Positions 8,697 through 16,986 of a DNA stretch of 64,000 nt are shown piece after piece. Under the pieces are notes generated by a model. It was given only the letters and a program-made list of their open reading frames with translations. It ran no database searches and was not told the DNA's origin. The translations under genes were made by a program, and so were the position numbers. This DNA comes from Sporomusaceae bacterium FL31 (GTDB lineage Bacteria; Bacillota; Negativicutes; DSM-1736; Dendrosporobacteraceae): contig BIFV01000008.1 of NCBI GenBank assembly GCA_003990955.1, positions 179,066 to 243,065 of the forward strand, given 5' to 3'. Numbering within the stretch: the stretch's first letter is position 1; every line of letters begins with the position of its first letter.

Positions 8697-10052
8697 CTAA
8701 TCTTTTAATTCTTTTATATTTTCGGCAATTAAATAATAATCCAGCAGACGCATCCGTTCGGAATTGGCTTTTAAATCATAGACCATCGAAATAATGGTTC
8801 GTGAAAGTTTCACTGGATCATGCCGGACTAAATTGGTTTCACTAATAATATTGGCTTCTACAACCTTAACCGCCATTTCACTGAGCACATCTTTGTCAAC
8901 AAGGACCGGATAAGCCCCTTGGCTGGCATAGATTTCCTGTAAACTACAGGCAACCTGCTGCGAGTTGACCACGACATAATCAATCACGCCTGGACCAACA
9001 TGATCCAAAATGGCTTTAACATGCCCCGAGGCAGTGAACCCGTCGGTTTCACCAGGCTGGGTCATAACATTGCAGATATATATTTTAACAGCCTGCGATT
9101 GCCGCAATGCTTCGGCGACCCCTTTCACCAATAGGTTGGGCAGCACACTGGTATATAAGCTGCCTGGTCCCAGAATGATGGCATCAGCTTCGCGGATGGC
9201 TTCTAACGCACTATTGACCGGTTCAACCTCTTCAGGGTGCAAGTATACCCGCTTAATCTGCTTATTGGCAAGTGGAATCTGAGACTCGCCTGCAATAATT
9301 GTACCATCCGTCATTTCTGCCATCAACCGTACCCGCTGGGTTGAAGCTGGCAGTACTTGACCACGGACAGCTAAAACCTTGCTGGATTCTTTCAGCGCTT
9401 TTTCCACATCTCCTAATACCTCAGTCATCGCTGCAATAAACAGATTGCCAAAACTATGTCCGGCTAAATCGCCAGCTCCGCCAAAGCGGTGCTGAAAGAG
9501 TTTTTCCATCAAGGGTTCGGTGTCGGCTAACGCCACCAGACAATTTCGTAAATCGCCAGGCGGGATAATTCCAAGATCCTCTCGCAGCCGCCCCGACGAG
9601 CCGCCATCATCGGCCACAGTCACAATAGCCGTAATATTACTGGTAACGCTTTTGATCCCCCGCAGCAGCACCGACAAGCCTGTTCCCCCGCCAATGACAG
9701 TAACTGCAGGGCCGCGATTGAGTTTGCGTTTTTGAAAGATAAGATCTACCAGCCGTTCTGATCCGTCTGGAATCAGCACACTAATGACTGAACGGATAAT
9801 TTGCCTGGTCGCCAGCATCATGGTGCCAAGGCCGGCAGCAATCACCACAATCCCGACAATGGTGGTCACGGTATAGTAGTAGGTTCCAGTGGTGAGATAA
9901 ACCATTCGAAAAATGGCCTCTTCCAAGTTGCCGACATACTTATAATTAAATACTACAGCTAATCCGATACTGGCAATAATAACGCCCAGCGAGAACAAGA
10001 GCAGCCAGCGCTTAAATTTCATGCCCGGATACAGCCATTTTAAAAAGTGCAT
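8697..10052 (-). CDS. yvcK: YvcK / gluconeogenesis factor, CofD-like, with N-terminal membrane segments
   Basis: A 451-aa protein: two hydrophobic segments in the first ~100 residues, then a CofD/UPF0052 Rossmann domain beginning at V-I-G-G-G-T-G-L-S and containing V-A-D-D-G-G-S-S-G-R. YvcK proteins bind UDP-sugars and are needed for cell-wall homeostasis on gluconeogenic carbon. The soluble B. subtilis form lacks the membrane segments. An upstream TTG at 10067 keeps the frame open, but it overlaps the ribosome binding site GAGGTG that serves the ATG at 10052, so 10052 is chosen. Confidence 0.92.
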   Translation of the reverse strand: MHFLKWLYPGMKFKRWLLLFSLGVIIASIGLAVVFNYKYVGNLEEAIFRMVYLTTGTYYYTVTTIVGIVVIAAGLGTMMLATRQIIRSVISVLIPDGSERLVDLIFQKRKLNRGPAVTVIGGGTGLSVLLRGIKSVTSNITAIVTVADDGGSSGRLREDLGIIPPGDLRNCLVALADTEPLMEKLFQHRFGGAGDLAGHSFGNLFIAAMTEVLGDVEKALKESSKVLAVRGQVLPASTQRVRLMAEMTDGTIIAGESQIPLANKQIKRVYLHPEEVEPVNSALEAIREADAIILGPGSLYTSVLPNLLVKGVAEALRQSQAVKIYICNVMTQPGETDGFTASGHVKAILDHVGPGVIDYVVVNSQQVACSLQEIYASQGAYPVLVDKDVLSEMAVKVVEANIISETNLVRHDPVKLSRTIISMVYDLKANSERMRLLDYYLIAENIKELKD

Positions 10053-10085
10053 AAAATTACACCTCAATCCAACGCTTAGCTATAT

Positions 10086-10976
10086 TTAGCAGCCAGGATG
10101 CTCTTCCACATCGTTATTTTTAACATCACGATGTTCAATATTCACTTTATAGCCTTTATCCCGCAAACCTTCATGAATCTTACCGGCTACAAAAACCGAC
10201 CGGTGCAATCCACCGGTACAGCCGATGGCAATGACCAACTGACTCTTGCCTTCTTTGATATAATTGGGTACTAAGAAATCGACCAATCCAGCTAGTTTTT
10301 CCATAAACTGCTGAGTAATCGGCCACTTCCAGATATATTCACCCACTTCATTGACAGCACCGCTCTTGCGGCGCAAGGATTCCACATAAAAAGGGTTGGG
10401 CAAAAATCGCACATCAAAAACCATATCAGCATCCAGCGGAATTCCGTACTTGAAACCAAAGGATACAACCGTAATGTTCATGCGTTCAAATTCCCGCTCG
10501 CTGGCAAATAAACCATTCACTTTTTCCTTCAGACTCTCACGTTTCATGCCTGATGTATCAATGATGTGAGTAGCCCGACCGCGTACCCGGTCCAGGCGTT
10601 CCCGCTCGCGGGCAATCCCTTCGCTCACCCGGCCGTGAGGAGCCATAGGATGCCGCCGCCGGCTTTCCTTATAGCGGCGAATAATGGTTTCGTCAGCCGC
10701 TTCCAAGAATAGCATTTCATACATAATTCCCTGTTTTTCCATATCTTCCAAAACTTGAATTAATGTATCAAAAAACTCGCGACCACGCGTATCGACCACC
10801 AATGCAACTTTAGCAACCCGCCCGGCAGATTGTGAACACAATTCCGCAAACTTCGGAATAAAGATAGGCGGCAAATTGTCGACACAAAAATAGCCTAAGT
10901 CCTCCATTTCACGAATAACCTGAGTTTTTCCCGCACCAGACATTCCGGTTATAATGACTAAACGAATGTCTTCCAT
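10086..10976 (-). CDS. rapZ: RNase adapter protein RapZ / nucleotide-binding YvcJ
   Basis: A 296-aa P-loop protein. Walker A is G-M-S-G-A-G-K-T (11-18). The C-terminal half contains the G-C-T-G-G-x-H-R-S-V signature of the RapZ ligand/RNA-binding domain. In E. coli RapZ controls glmZ/GlmS amino-sugar synthesis; in Firmicutes the homologue YvcJ is linked to nucleotide binding and competence, so the RNA role should not be assumed. It sits between the PHP phosphatase (11 bases away) and yvcK, with AAGGGG at the ribosome binding site. Confidence 0.93.
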   Translation of the reverse strand: MEDIRLVIITGMSGAGKTQVIREMEDLGYFCVDNLPPIFIPKFAELCSQSAGRVAKVALVVDTRGREFFDTLIQVLEDMEKQGIMYEMLFLEAADETIIRRYKESRRRHPMAPHGRVSEGIARERERLDRVRGRATHIIDTSGMKRESLKEKVNGLFASEREFERMNITVVSFGFKYGIPLDADMVFDVRFLPNPFYVESLRRKSGAVNEVGEYIWKWPITQQFMEKLAGLVDFLVPNYIKEGKSQLVIAIGCTGGLHRSVFVAGKIHEGLRDKGYKVNIEHRDVKNNDVEEHPGC

Positions 10977-10987
10977 AATTCCACCCC

Positions 10988-11713
10988 TTACTTGCGGCGG
11001 TTCGAACGCCGCGCCAAATGCTTATGAATCTGATCAATTGAAGTATTGATTACCATTTCAGGCGGAATATCATTGGCCTCAATCAAAGCCGCTGCCGCAC
11101 TAAAATCGCCAACTGTTAACGCAAAATGACTGTCTGTACCGGCAATAATCTTGGCGCCGTATTGTTTAGCCAAATAGGCAATCTGATGACAATGCGGTTT
11201 ACTGCCACACCGGGAAATGGTTAGCGAACTATTATTAATCTCTAGCGCAACGTCATTTTCGACAGCTGCCCGAACAACCGCCTCTGCATCAATGGGATAT
11301 TCAGGATTTCCAGGATGAACAATCACATCAACCCAGGGATTCTTGATGGTATGAATCAGCATAGCGGTATTTTCTGCACTAGTACCATGAGGCGCACAAT
11401 GCGTATGTAATCCGGCTAATACGATATCCAGCTTAGCCAGACGTTCTTCATCCAAATCGAGATGTCCCTCACGATCTATGACATTGGCTTCAATTCCTTT
11501 GAGAATCCTTACACCAAACAGTTCATCCGGAATGGCGGCAAGATTGCCAAAATGATAAAAATGCGGGGCTCCAGGCATAGCCGGTCCATGATCAGTTAGC
11601 GCAATGGTATCCAGTCCTTTGGCAGCAGCAGCGCTGGCAATTTCCAGCACGGTACTGTAAGCGTGCCCGCTCGATATGGTATGAACATGCAAATCGGCAA
11701 CAAACTTCACCAT
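10988..11713 (-). CDS. PHP-domain phosphatase, YcdX-like
   Basis: A 241-aa PHP hydrolase. His9 and His11 in D-L-H-V-H, D-H-G at about 42, and later H-x-H and D-S-H motifs supply the trinuclear metal site. YcdX-type proteins are phosphatases of unknown physiological substrate. The gene begins the rapZ-yvcK-whiA operon: the previous transcript ends in a terminator at 11763-11794, and GGGGGGAG precedes this start. Confidence 0.88.
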   Translation of the reverse strand: MVKFVADLHVHTISSGHAYSTVLEIASAAAAKGLDTIALTDHGPAMPGAPHFYHFGNLAAIPDELFGVRILKGIEANVIDREGHLDLDEERLAKLDIVLAGLHTHCAPHGTSAENTAMLIHTIKNPWVDVIVHPGNPEYPIDAEAVVRAAVENDVALEINNSSLTISRCGSKPHCHQIAYLAKQYGAKIIAGTDSHFALTVGDFSAAAALIEANDIPPEMVINTSIDQIHKHLARRSNRRK

Positions 11714-11762
11714 TGCTCCCCCCTTTGATAGTTACAATTATATGGCAAAAACCTGAAAAAAG

Positions 11763-11794
11763 CAAAAAAAGGCTCGCCATAAACGACGAGCCTT
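11763..11794 (-). terminator. Intrinsic terminator
   Basis: AAGGCTCG and CGAGCCTT pair around a ten-base loop, followed on the minus strand by TTTTTTTG. It ends the transcript of the membrane-anchored protein at 11804. Confidence 0.85.
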
Positions 11795-11803
11795 GCTAAG
11801 ACC

Positions 11804-12382
11804 CTATTTCATAATCGGAAATTGTACCCCACCCGCTACATTACTTTTATCGCCATAGACCCACCAGGATACATTTTTAAATAAAGGCCCATTCAATTGA
11901 GCAGCAGGCCCCTCCTTGGACCAGCCAAGCCCAAGATTAAATGATGGCTTGGGGGCAGTAATGTTGACCCTCATCTCAGTTTCTTCAGTAATAATCAGCT
12001 TACCTTTTTCAAAGCGGGTATCCTCTTTAACATCCGCAGGTATTTCATATTCCTTGTCATTGACTTTTACATAAATTTTATTACTTTTATTCTCAAATTG
12101 AACATCAGTTTTTTCTATTTCTCCAGTTTTAGCATCGATGGCTTTGGGCACATAAACAATTTCTTTGGTATGAGTTTCCTGCCCTTGCACATAAACAACC
12201 TGCGCTTCGCCTGGCTTGGATTTATCGCCTGCCGTGTTAATGGTGATGTTCGGCTGAGTCAGTTTCTCGGCCTGACGATTGGCATTGTATTGTTTGTATT
12301 CATAATAAAAAGCCGCTACGATTGCAATCACCAATATGATTACAATGAAAAACTTCCATTCTTGTTGAATAACCCTCATCAT
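11804..12382 (-). CDS. Uncharacterised protein with N-terminal membrane anchor
   Basis: About 192 aa, not recognised. A single transmembrane helix lies near the N-terminus, followed by a charged stretch and a soluble domain rich in Lys, Glu and Thr. The C-terminus is rich in Gly, Trp and Ser and ends in V-Q-F-P-I-M-K. The open frame runs to 12406, but AAGGGGG lies directly before the ATG at 12388, so the next ATGs (12382 or 12379) have the better spacing. It is flanked by terminators on both sides and is probably a single-gene transcript. Confidence 0.6.
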   Translation of the reverse strand: MMRVIQQEWKFFIVIILVIAIVAAFYYEYKQYNANRQAEKLTQPNITINTAGDKSKPGEAQVVYVQGQETHTKEIVYVPKAIDAKTGEIEKTDVQFENKSNKIYVKVNDKEYEIPADVKEDTRFEKGKLIITEETEMRVNITAPKPSFNLGLGWSKEGPAAQLNGPLFKNVSWWVYGDKSNVAGGVQFPIMK

Positions 12383-12480
12383 TGGCATTCCCCCTTCACT
12401 CCTCATTACATTCCGCCGGCAGCCATTTTTACACTATCACTAGCCATTGTATGAATAGGCCGGCAAGTCCAATAACAAAG

Positions 12481-12508
12481 AAAAAAGAAAAACCCGCTAA
12501 GCGGGTTT
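12481..12508 (-). terminator. Intrinsic terminator of glycerate kinase
   Basis: AAACCCGC and GCGGGTTT pair around TTA, followed on the minus strand by TTCTTTTTT, ten bases after the glycerate kinase stop. Confidence 0.85.
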
Positions 12509-12518
12509 AAGGAGTACC

Positions 12519-13667
12519 TTATTTCTCACCAATACGCATGCCAACCTGAATCAAGCGGCATAGGCGAGCAGTGCCTGCCTCAATGAGCAGATCGCCGCAG
12601 TCCATACATTCATCCAGTGACATGGGCTGTGGAACAACGCTCATCAGGCCATCGATACCCTGTGCCAGTACATCATCAGCACCTTGGCCCAGCCCTCCGG
12701 CTAAACAGACTACCGGTACATCAAACTGTTTGGCGACCTTTGCAACGCCAACCGGCGCTTTACCAAAAGCGGTCTGGAAATCGGTACGGCCTTCACCGGT
12801 AATGACCAGATCAGCACCTTCAACCATAGCCGGAAAACCTGCCGATTCGAGTACAATATCCACGCCCGGTCTAAGCTGAGCACTAGTAAAGAGCAGTAAT
12901 CCCGCCCCCAGTCCGCCAGCAGCCCCAGCTCCAGGCAGGTCAGTGACAGCTTTGGCAGTTGCTGCTTCCGCAACCTGAGCATACACGCTCAAGGCAGCAT
13001 CCAATTCGTTCACCATGGCCGGTGTTGCCCCCTTTTGCGGACCATAAACGGCAGAAGCACCGCGTTCACCGCACAAAGGATTGTCAACATCACAGGCTAC
13101 CATAATCGAAGCTTGCTGCAGACGGGTATCCAGACCTGTCAAATCAATGTGAGCCAAGTGAGCCAAAGCTTTACCGCCTGGCGGCAATTCGTTGCCCGCT
13201 CCATCTAAAAATTTAACCCCCAAGGCTTTCGCCATTCCTGTGCCACCGTCATTGGTGGCACTGCCGCCAATGCCAATGATAATTTTGCGTAATCCTTTGT
13301 CCAAGGCCGCTTTCATGAGCTGCCCGGTTCCATAAGTTGTCGTGATCCGCGGATCACGTTTGTCCACAGGGACTAAAGGCAGTCCAGAGGCCGCCGCCAT
13401 CTCAATAACGGCTGTTTCAGCATCACCAAGGATACCCCAGTAGGCTTTTACTGGCGTTCCCAAAGGCCCAATAACGTCTTCTGTAATCATTTGCCCGCCA
13501 GTGGCTGTCACCAACGCCTCGACAGTTCCTTCTCCGCCATCGGCAATCGGCAGTTTAACAACCTCTGCCGCAGGAAACACCTGCAAAATTCCCCGTTCCA
13601 TGGCTGTGGCCACCCCTAAAGCCGAAACACTGCCTTTGAATGAATCGGGAGCTACGACAATCTTCAT
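12519..13667 (-). CDS. Glycerate kinase (type 1, GarK/GlxK family)
   Basis: A 382-aa glycerate kinase that phosphorylates D-glycerate to 2- or 3-phosphoglycerate in the cytoplasm. Family signs are the N-terminal V-V-A-P-D-S-F-K-G-S, the D-G-G-E-G-T motif near 65, G-G-S-A-T-N-D-G-G near 130-140, and I-T-G-E-G-R-T-D near 290. Length is normal. It is monocistronic: AAGGGG precedes the start and a terminator follows directly. No other glycerate pathway gene is adjacent. Confidence 0.92.
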   Translation of the reverse strand: MKIVVAPDSFKGSVSALGVATAMERGILQVFPAAEVVKLPIADGGEGTVEALVTATGGQMITEDVIGPLGTPVKAYWGILGDAETAVIEMAAASGLPLVPVDKRDPRITTTYGTGQLMKAALDKGLRKIIIGIGGSATNDGGTGMAKALGVKFLDGAGNELPPGGKALAHLAHIDLTGLDTRLQQASIMVACDVDNPLCGERGASAVYGPQKGATPAMVNELDAALSVYAQVAEAATAKAVTDLPGAGAAGGLGAGLLLFTSAQLRPGVDIVLESAGFPAMVEGADLVITGEGRTDFQTAFGKAPVGVAKVAKQFDVPVVCLAGGLGQGADDVLAQGIDGLMSVVPQPMSLDECMDCGDLLIEAGTARLCRLIQVGMRIGEK

Positions 13668-13782
13668 GGCTGAAACACCCCTTTAAGCAGAATTTTAACC
13701 TGACAGCATTCCAGAAGCTGTCATCTCTTATTATAAGAATATTGGCGTAATTCCGTTATTATCCTGCATCAGCGCAATAAAA

Positions 13783-14583
13783 CTACTCTGCTAAAATATA
13801 CTTGTAAATGGCGTCGGCTACGCCATCCTCATCATTTGCTAAAGTTACCGCATTAGCTGCCGCTTTGACATGAGGCAGTGCATTGCCCATTGCTACACCT
13901 AGACCCGCATACTCAATCATATCAAGATCGTTATTGGAATCACCAATCGCCATGACTTCATTCCGGGTAATTCCCAGCCTGCTGGCCAAAAAGTCCAGAG
14001 CGCGGCCTTTGTTAATACTGGGATGTACGATCTCTAAGTAAGTAGGCCTAGAAATAGGAGCAAAAACCTTCCCCTTAAACTTGTCCTGAATGACTCGGCT
14101 GATCTCTTGAATTTCGTTTTCATTGGCCAGGGACAGCATCTTCAAAACATGCTCCGACATTGAGTATAAGTCTTCTCCAACTGGAATCGCTTTAACTTTT
14201 GTCAGTTCTTCGTAAGCGCCTGATCTTTCATTGGGTTCAGCAATATAAAATTGATCCCCAACATAGACTTGAATATACCAGCCTCGCTCACGAAACAGGG
14301 TGAGCACATCAGCTGCCACTGCCTGGTCTAGAGCCTGCTCAAAGAAGACCTCGCCAGATAAACTGGATTTTATCAGTGCACCGTTATAGGTAATAATTGG
14401 TACATCCAGCTCAAGCTGACGGGCAAACGGCAATGCGGCAGCATACATTCTGCCGGTTGCGACAGTGACTGTCACCCCTTTTTCCACCGCTTTCTTGATT
14501 GCCTCCCGGCAACGCGGTGAGACCTGACTGGATTTATCCAATAGAGTATCATCTAAATCCACTGCTAATAATTTTATTGCCAT
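13783..14583 (-). CDS. HAD-superfamily phosphatase, Cof type
   Basis: A 266-aa Cof-like haloacid dehalogenase phosphatase. Nucleophile Asp9 lies in D-L-D-D-T, and the late G-D-S-N-N-D-L-D-M motif gives the remaining magnesium ligands; a C2B cap lies between. The open frame extends upstream to 14646, but that extension is read through a palindromic repeat. The ATG at 14583 has AAGGGG seven bases before it, so this start is preferred. Sugar phosphates or flavin/pyridoxal phosphates are common substrates; none can be assigned. Confidence 0.88.
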   Translation of the reverse strand: MAIKLLAVDLDDTLLDKSSQVSPRCREAIKKAVEKGVTVTVATGRMYAAALPFARQLELDVPIITYNGALIKSSLSGEVFFEQALDQAVAADVLTLFRERGWYIQVYVGDQFYIAEPNERSGAYEELTKVKAIPVGEDLYSMSEHVLKMLSLANENEIQEISRVIQDKFKGKVFAPISRPTYLEIVHPSINKGRALDFLASRLGITRNEVMAIGDSNNDLDMIEYAGLGVAMGNALPHVKAAANAVTLANDEDGVADAIYKYILAE

Positions 14584-14606
14584 AACTGTTCCCCTTTCCG
14601 GATATG

Positions 14607-14695
14607 AACCACAGAGTACACAGAGGTCACAGAGGGTTCGCCGCAATAAGTATCGCGAGAAAACTTCTCCGTTAGCCTCAGTGTACTCTGTGGTT
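14607..14695. repeat. Palindromic repeat element, copy A (CACAGAG type)
   Basis: The left arm starts AACCACAGAGTACACAGAGG and the right arm (14676-14695) is its reverse complement with one mismatch in 20. The left arm is built of 9-nt units: CACAGAGTA, CACAGAGGT, CACAGAGGG. It fills the gap between the HAD phosphatase and the small membrane protein. Confidence 0.85.
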
Positions 14696-14717
14696 TAATA
14701 TCGTTTCCCAATTGATT

Positions 14718-14753
14718 GAAAAAAAGAGAATTTTGCCAAAGCAAAATTCTCTT
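14718..14753 (-). terminator. Intrinsic terminator overlapping a stop codon
   Basis: A perfect 13-bp stem (AAGAGAATTTTGC paired with GCAAAATTCTCTT) is followed on the minus strand by TTTTTC. The stem overlaps the stop codon of the small membrane protein. Confidence 0.85.
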
Positions 14754-15096
14754 ACCGATCTTGAATAATCTTTGACAGAGTGCAACTGCAGACAGTGAGC
14801 AGCAGCAAACCGCCTAAAGGTGCGATTACACTATGTATTTGAAAACCAGGCAATGCTTTGACGACCATCATGGGTGTCAGTAAATTGGTAAACAGCGTTA
14901 AGCCGCCTAGTGTTTGCCAGGTAAAGGGTAAATCTGTAATGGCTAGCAGCGGCCTAATCGCAGCATTTGCCAGACCGACCAGGGCAGCTCCTACGAGTGT
15001 ACTGCCTAACGTATCCACAAAGATACCGGGAAATTCGGCCATAACAAAGAAAAGAATTAAAGCATTAAAGATAATGCGCAATAAAAATCCGCTCAC
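14752..15096 (-). CDS. Small four-helix membrane protein, YvlD / phage-holin-4_2 family
   Basis: A 114-aa protein with four hydrophobic helices and the conserved N-A-x-I-R-P-L-L segment near 65, typical of the PF04020 membrane family (YvlD). Despite the holin label there is no phage context here, and its role is unknown. The start is GTG at 15096, with GGGAGG eight bases upstream. Confidence 0.8.
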   Translation of the reverse strand: MSGFLLRIIFNALILFFVMAEFPGIFVDTLGSTLVGAALVGLANAAIRPLLAITDLPFTWQTLGGLTLFTNLLTPMMVVKALPGFQIHSVIAPLGGLLLLTVCSCTLSKIIQDR

Positions 15097-15154
15097 TGCA
15101 TTAGCCTCCCAAATTATGATTAAGCACTCTTATTATTATATACGCTTTATCAAC

Positions 15155-15685
15155 TTAATGGCAAATAATTTGTTCATTTTCCAATAATAATAATGCTTTT
15201 TTGAGCTCTACGCCGCCGCCAAAGCCGGTTAGTCGACCATTGCTGCCAACAACACGGTGACAAGGCACAACAATGGGTGTGCGGTTAATATGCAAAGCTC
15301 CACCAACTGCCCGGGCAGCCTTAGGGCTGCCGACAGCCTGTGCCACACTGCCATAGGACTGAACGTGTCCATATGGAATTGTTGCGGTATAACGAAGAAC
15401 AGCAGCCTGAAAGTGGCTGTACCCCCGCCAGTCAACCGGCACAGCAAACTCGGTTTGATAACCGCGGAAATAAAGCTGAAGTTCCTGCCCCAAAGCCTGC
15501 AACCGATGATCATTCACCAGTTCCGGCAACTCCTTACAGGCCGTCTTCAGATCAGCAAGTGCCATATCAGTCGTCGATCTCGGAAAACTCAACTCCCATA
15601 AGCCGCTGTCAGACCAAACCGAGGCGATATGGCCCCAGTCGCTTGATAACAGCGCCCAAGAGAGCTTAATCCTGGGAGCTACCAT
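15155..15685 (-). CDS. ogt: Methylated-DNA-protein cysteine methyltransferase
   Basis: A 176-aa O6-alkylguanine DNA alkyltransferase. The acceptor is Cys142 in V-P-C-H-R-V; the preceding helix-turn-helix (Y-G-S-V-A-Q-A-V-G) and following G-R-L-T-G-F-G-G-G are conserved. It repairs O6-methylguanine by irreversible transfer to the cysteine. Its ATG overlaps the stop codon region of the upstream oxidase gene by seven bases, so the two are translationally coupled, although no functional link is obvious. Confidence 0.93.
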   Translation of the reverse strand: MVAPRIKLSWALLSSDWGHIASVWSDSGLWELSFPRSTTDMALADLKTACKELPELVNDHRLQALGQELQLYFRGYQTEFAVPVDWRGYSHFQAAVLRYTATIPYGHVQSYGSVAQAVGSPKAARAVGGALHINRTPIVVPCHRVVGSNGRLTGFGGGVELKKALLLLENEQIICH

Positions 15686-16692
15686 ATAACCTCCTCCGAA
15701 ACATCGGCAACATCAGCTGTACCTGTCAAAATCATGGCTGCCCGCAATTCACTGATGTATTTATTGATCATAAACTCTGCCCCGGCAGCCTGACCGCCAA
15801 TAGCGGCAATTGCCAGCGGGCGGCCGATTAATACCCCATGAGCTCCTAATGACAGCATTTTTAACACATCAGCCCCGCTGCGAATGCCGCCATCCACCAA
15901 TAACGTCATTCTTTCCCGAACAGCCTCAGCAATATACGGTAAAACCTCTGCCGTACCAGGGGTATGATCCAAAGCCCGGCCGCCATGATTGGAAACAACA
16001 ATGGCATCAACCCCGGCTGCACAGCAAATTTCCGCATCCTCAACCGTCATAATGCCTTTCACAATAAAAGGTATTGAAGTATGTTTTTTAATGGTTTCCA
16101 ATTCAGCTTGGGTCTTAGGACCAACCGGCTGCCCGGCATTGGTCATATTCACAAGAGCAGCAGCATCAATATCCATACCAAAGGCAGGTGCGCCGGCAGC
16201 GGCTGCCTGATTGGCTAATTCAATAATTCTATCCGTTTCACGCGGCTTAATAATCGGGATACCAAACCCTTTTTCAGCTTGAATAGCGGCTATCCCAGCT
16301 GCGAAGAATTCTGGTTTTGGCCCGTCACCGGTCATACAGACCGTACCGGCTTGATGACAGCCTGAAACTACGGCTGCCGTGTATTCCTGTTCAGTCATAG
16401 CTGCATTAAGATTTAGACCAATTCCACCAATTGCAGCACCAATAATCGGTGCTGACAATTCCATCCCCAGCAAGGTACAGGAGAGCTTTGGCTGAGACAC
16501 AGCATGTACTGTACGTAAATTCAGTTTAAAATCGGCCAAAGCCTGCACATTATTCTTAAATCCAGCTCCTGTTCCCAGGCCGCCCATGCCTGGAACTTCA
16601 CCAGCGCATGCCACCCCATTACACACCGGACATACGCGGCAAACTCCCCCAAGCTTTTCACGGGCTGTTTTGCGTACTGTTTGTAAATCCAT
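15679..16692 (-). CDS. FMN-dependent alpha-hydroxy-acid oxidizing protein
   Basis: A 337-aa TIM-barrel flavoprotein of the lactate oxidase / glycolate oxidase / lactate dehydrogenase family. The catalytic V-S-N-H-G-G-R motif (His and Arg) lies near 235, followed by L-V-D-G-G-I-R-S-G and V-L-I-G-R for FMN phosphate binding. The N-terminus carries a cysteine cluster (Cys18, 21, 24, 29), unusual for classical family members, which could bind metal or an iron-sulfur cluster; that is inference. In an anaerobe it is more likely to be a dehydrogenase than an O2-using oxidase. GGAGG supports the start. Confidence 0.82.
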   Translation of the reverse strand: MDLQTVRKTAREKLGGVCRVCPVCNGVACAGEVPGMGGLGTGAGFKNNVQALADFKLNLRTVHAVSQPKLSCTLLGMELSAPIIGAAIGGIGLNLNAAMTEQEYTAAVVSGCHQAGTVCMTGDGPKPEFFAAGIAAIQAEKGFGIPIIKPRETDRIIELANQAAAAGAPAFGMDIDAAALVNMTNAGQPVGPKTQAELETIKKHTSIPFIVKGIMTVEDAEICCAAGVDAIVVSNHGGRALDHTPGTAEVLPYIAEAVRERMTLLVDGGIRSGADVLKMLSLGAHGVLIGRPLAIAAIGGQAAGAEFMINKYISELRAAMILTGTADVADVSEEVIW

Positions 16693-16986
16693 CTGTAACG
16701 CCTCCTCTCAACTTAAACATTCCTTGACTTCTGGACAATTGGTCTATTTTCCTGCCTACGCATGCTTGGCCAGGAGGGAGAAACAGAATTTTCTAACAAC
16801 AAAGATACCGCTGTCAGGTTGCTCTGGGCTATTCACTAGTAACTTGCTGTTCATAACATTCTTCAACAAAATCAGCCAAGCAACCATTTTGGCTGCGCTC
16901 CAGCATTTTTATCACTATATTCTGTTGAGAGGAATTTTATAGCAAAAAAAAGACAGCTCCTGCGAGCTGCCTTTGATTTTTAGAAC
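16693..16986. other. Intergenic region, oxidase to malate dehydrogenase
   Basis: About 290 bases without a convincing gene. It holds the malate dehydrogenase terminator at its left-hand, mdh-proximal end. Two minus-strand micro-frames of 25 and 32 codons are present, but neither has a ribosome binding site. Confidence 0.5.
16943..16971 (-). terminator. mdh: Intrinsic terminator of malate dehydrogenase
   Basis: GGCAGCTC and GAGCTGTC pair (one G-U) around a four-base loop, followed on the minus strand by eight T residues, 15 bases after the mdh stop. Confidence 0.88.

Noticed and set aside
14584..14646. Longer N-terminus of the HAD phosphatase
   Set aside because: The extra 21 codons come from the palindromic repeat element, and the ATG at 14583 has a proper ribosome binding site and standard HAD start.
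14752..15096. Phage holin as evidence for a prophage
   Set aside because: The family name refers to a membrane-protein superfamily; no lysin, capsid, integrase or attachment site is nearby.
16720..16890. Two micro-ORFs of 25 and 32 codons in the oxidase-mdh gap
   Set aside because: No Shine-Dalgarno sequence before either and no recognisable motif.
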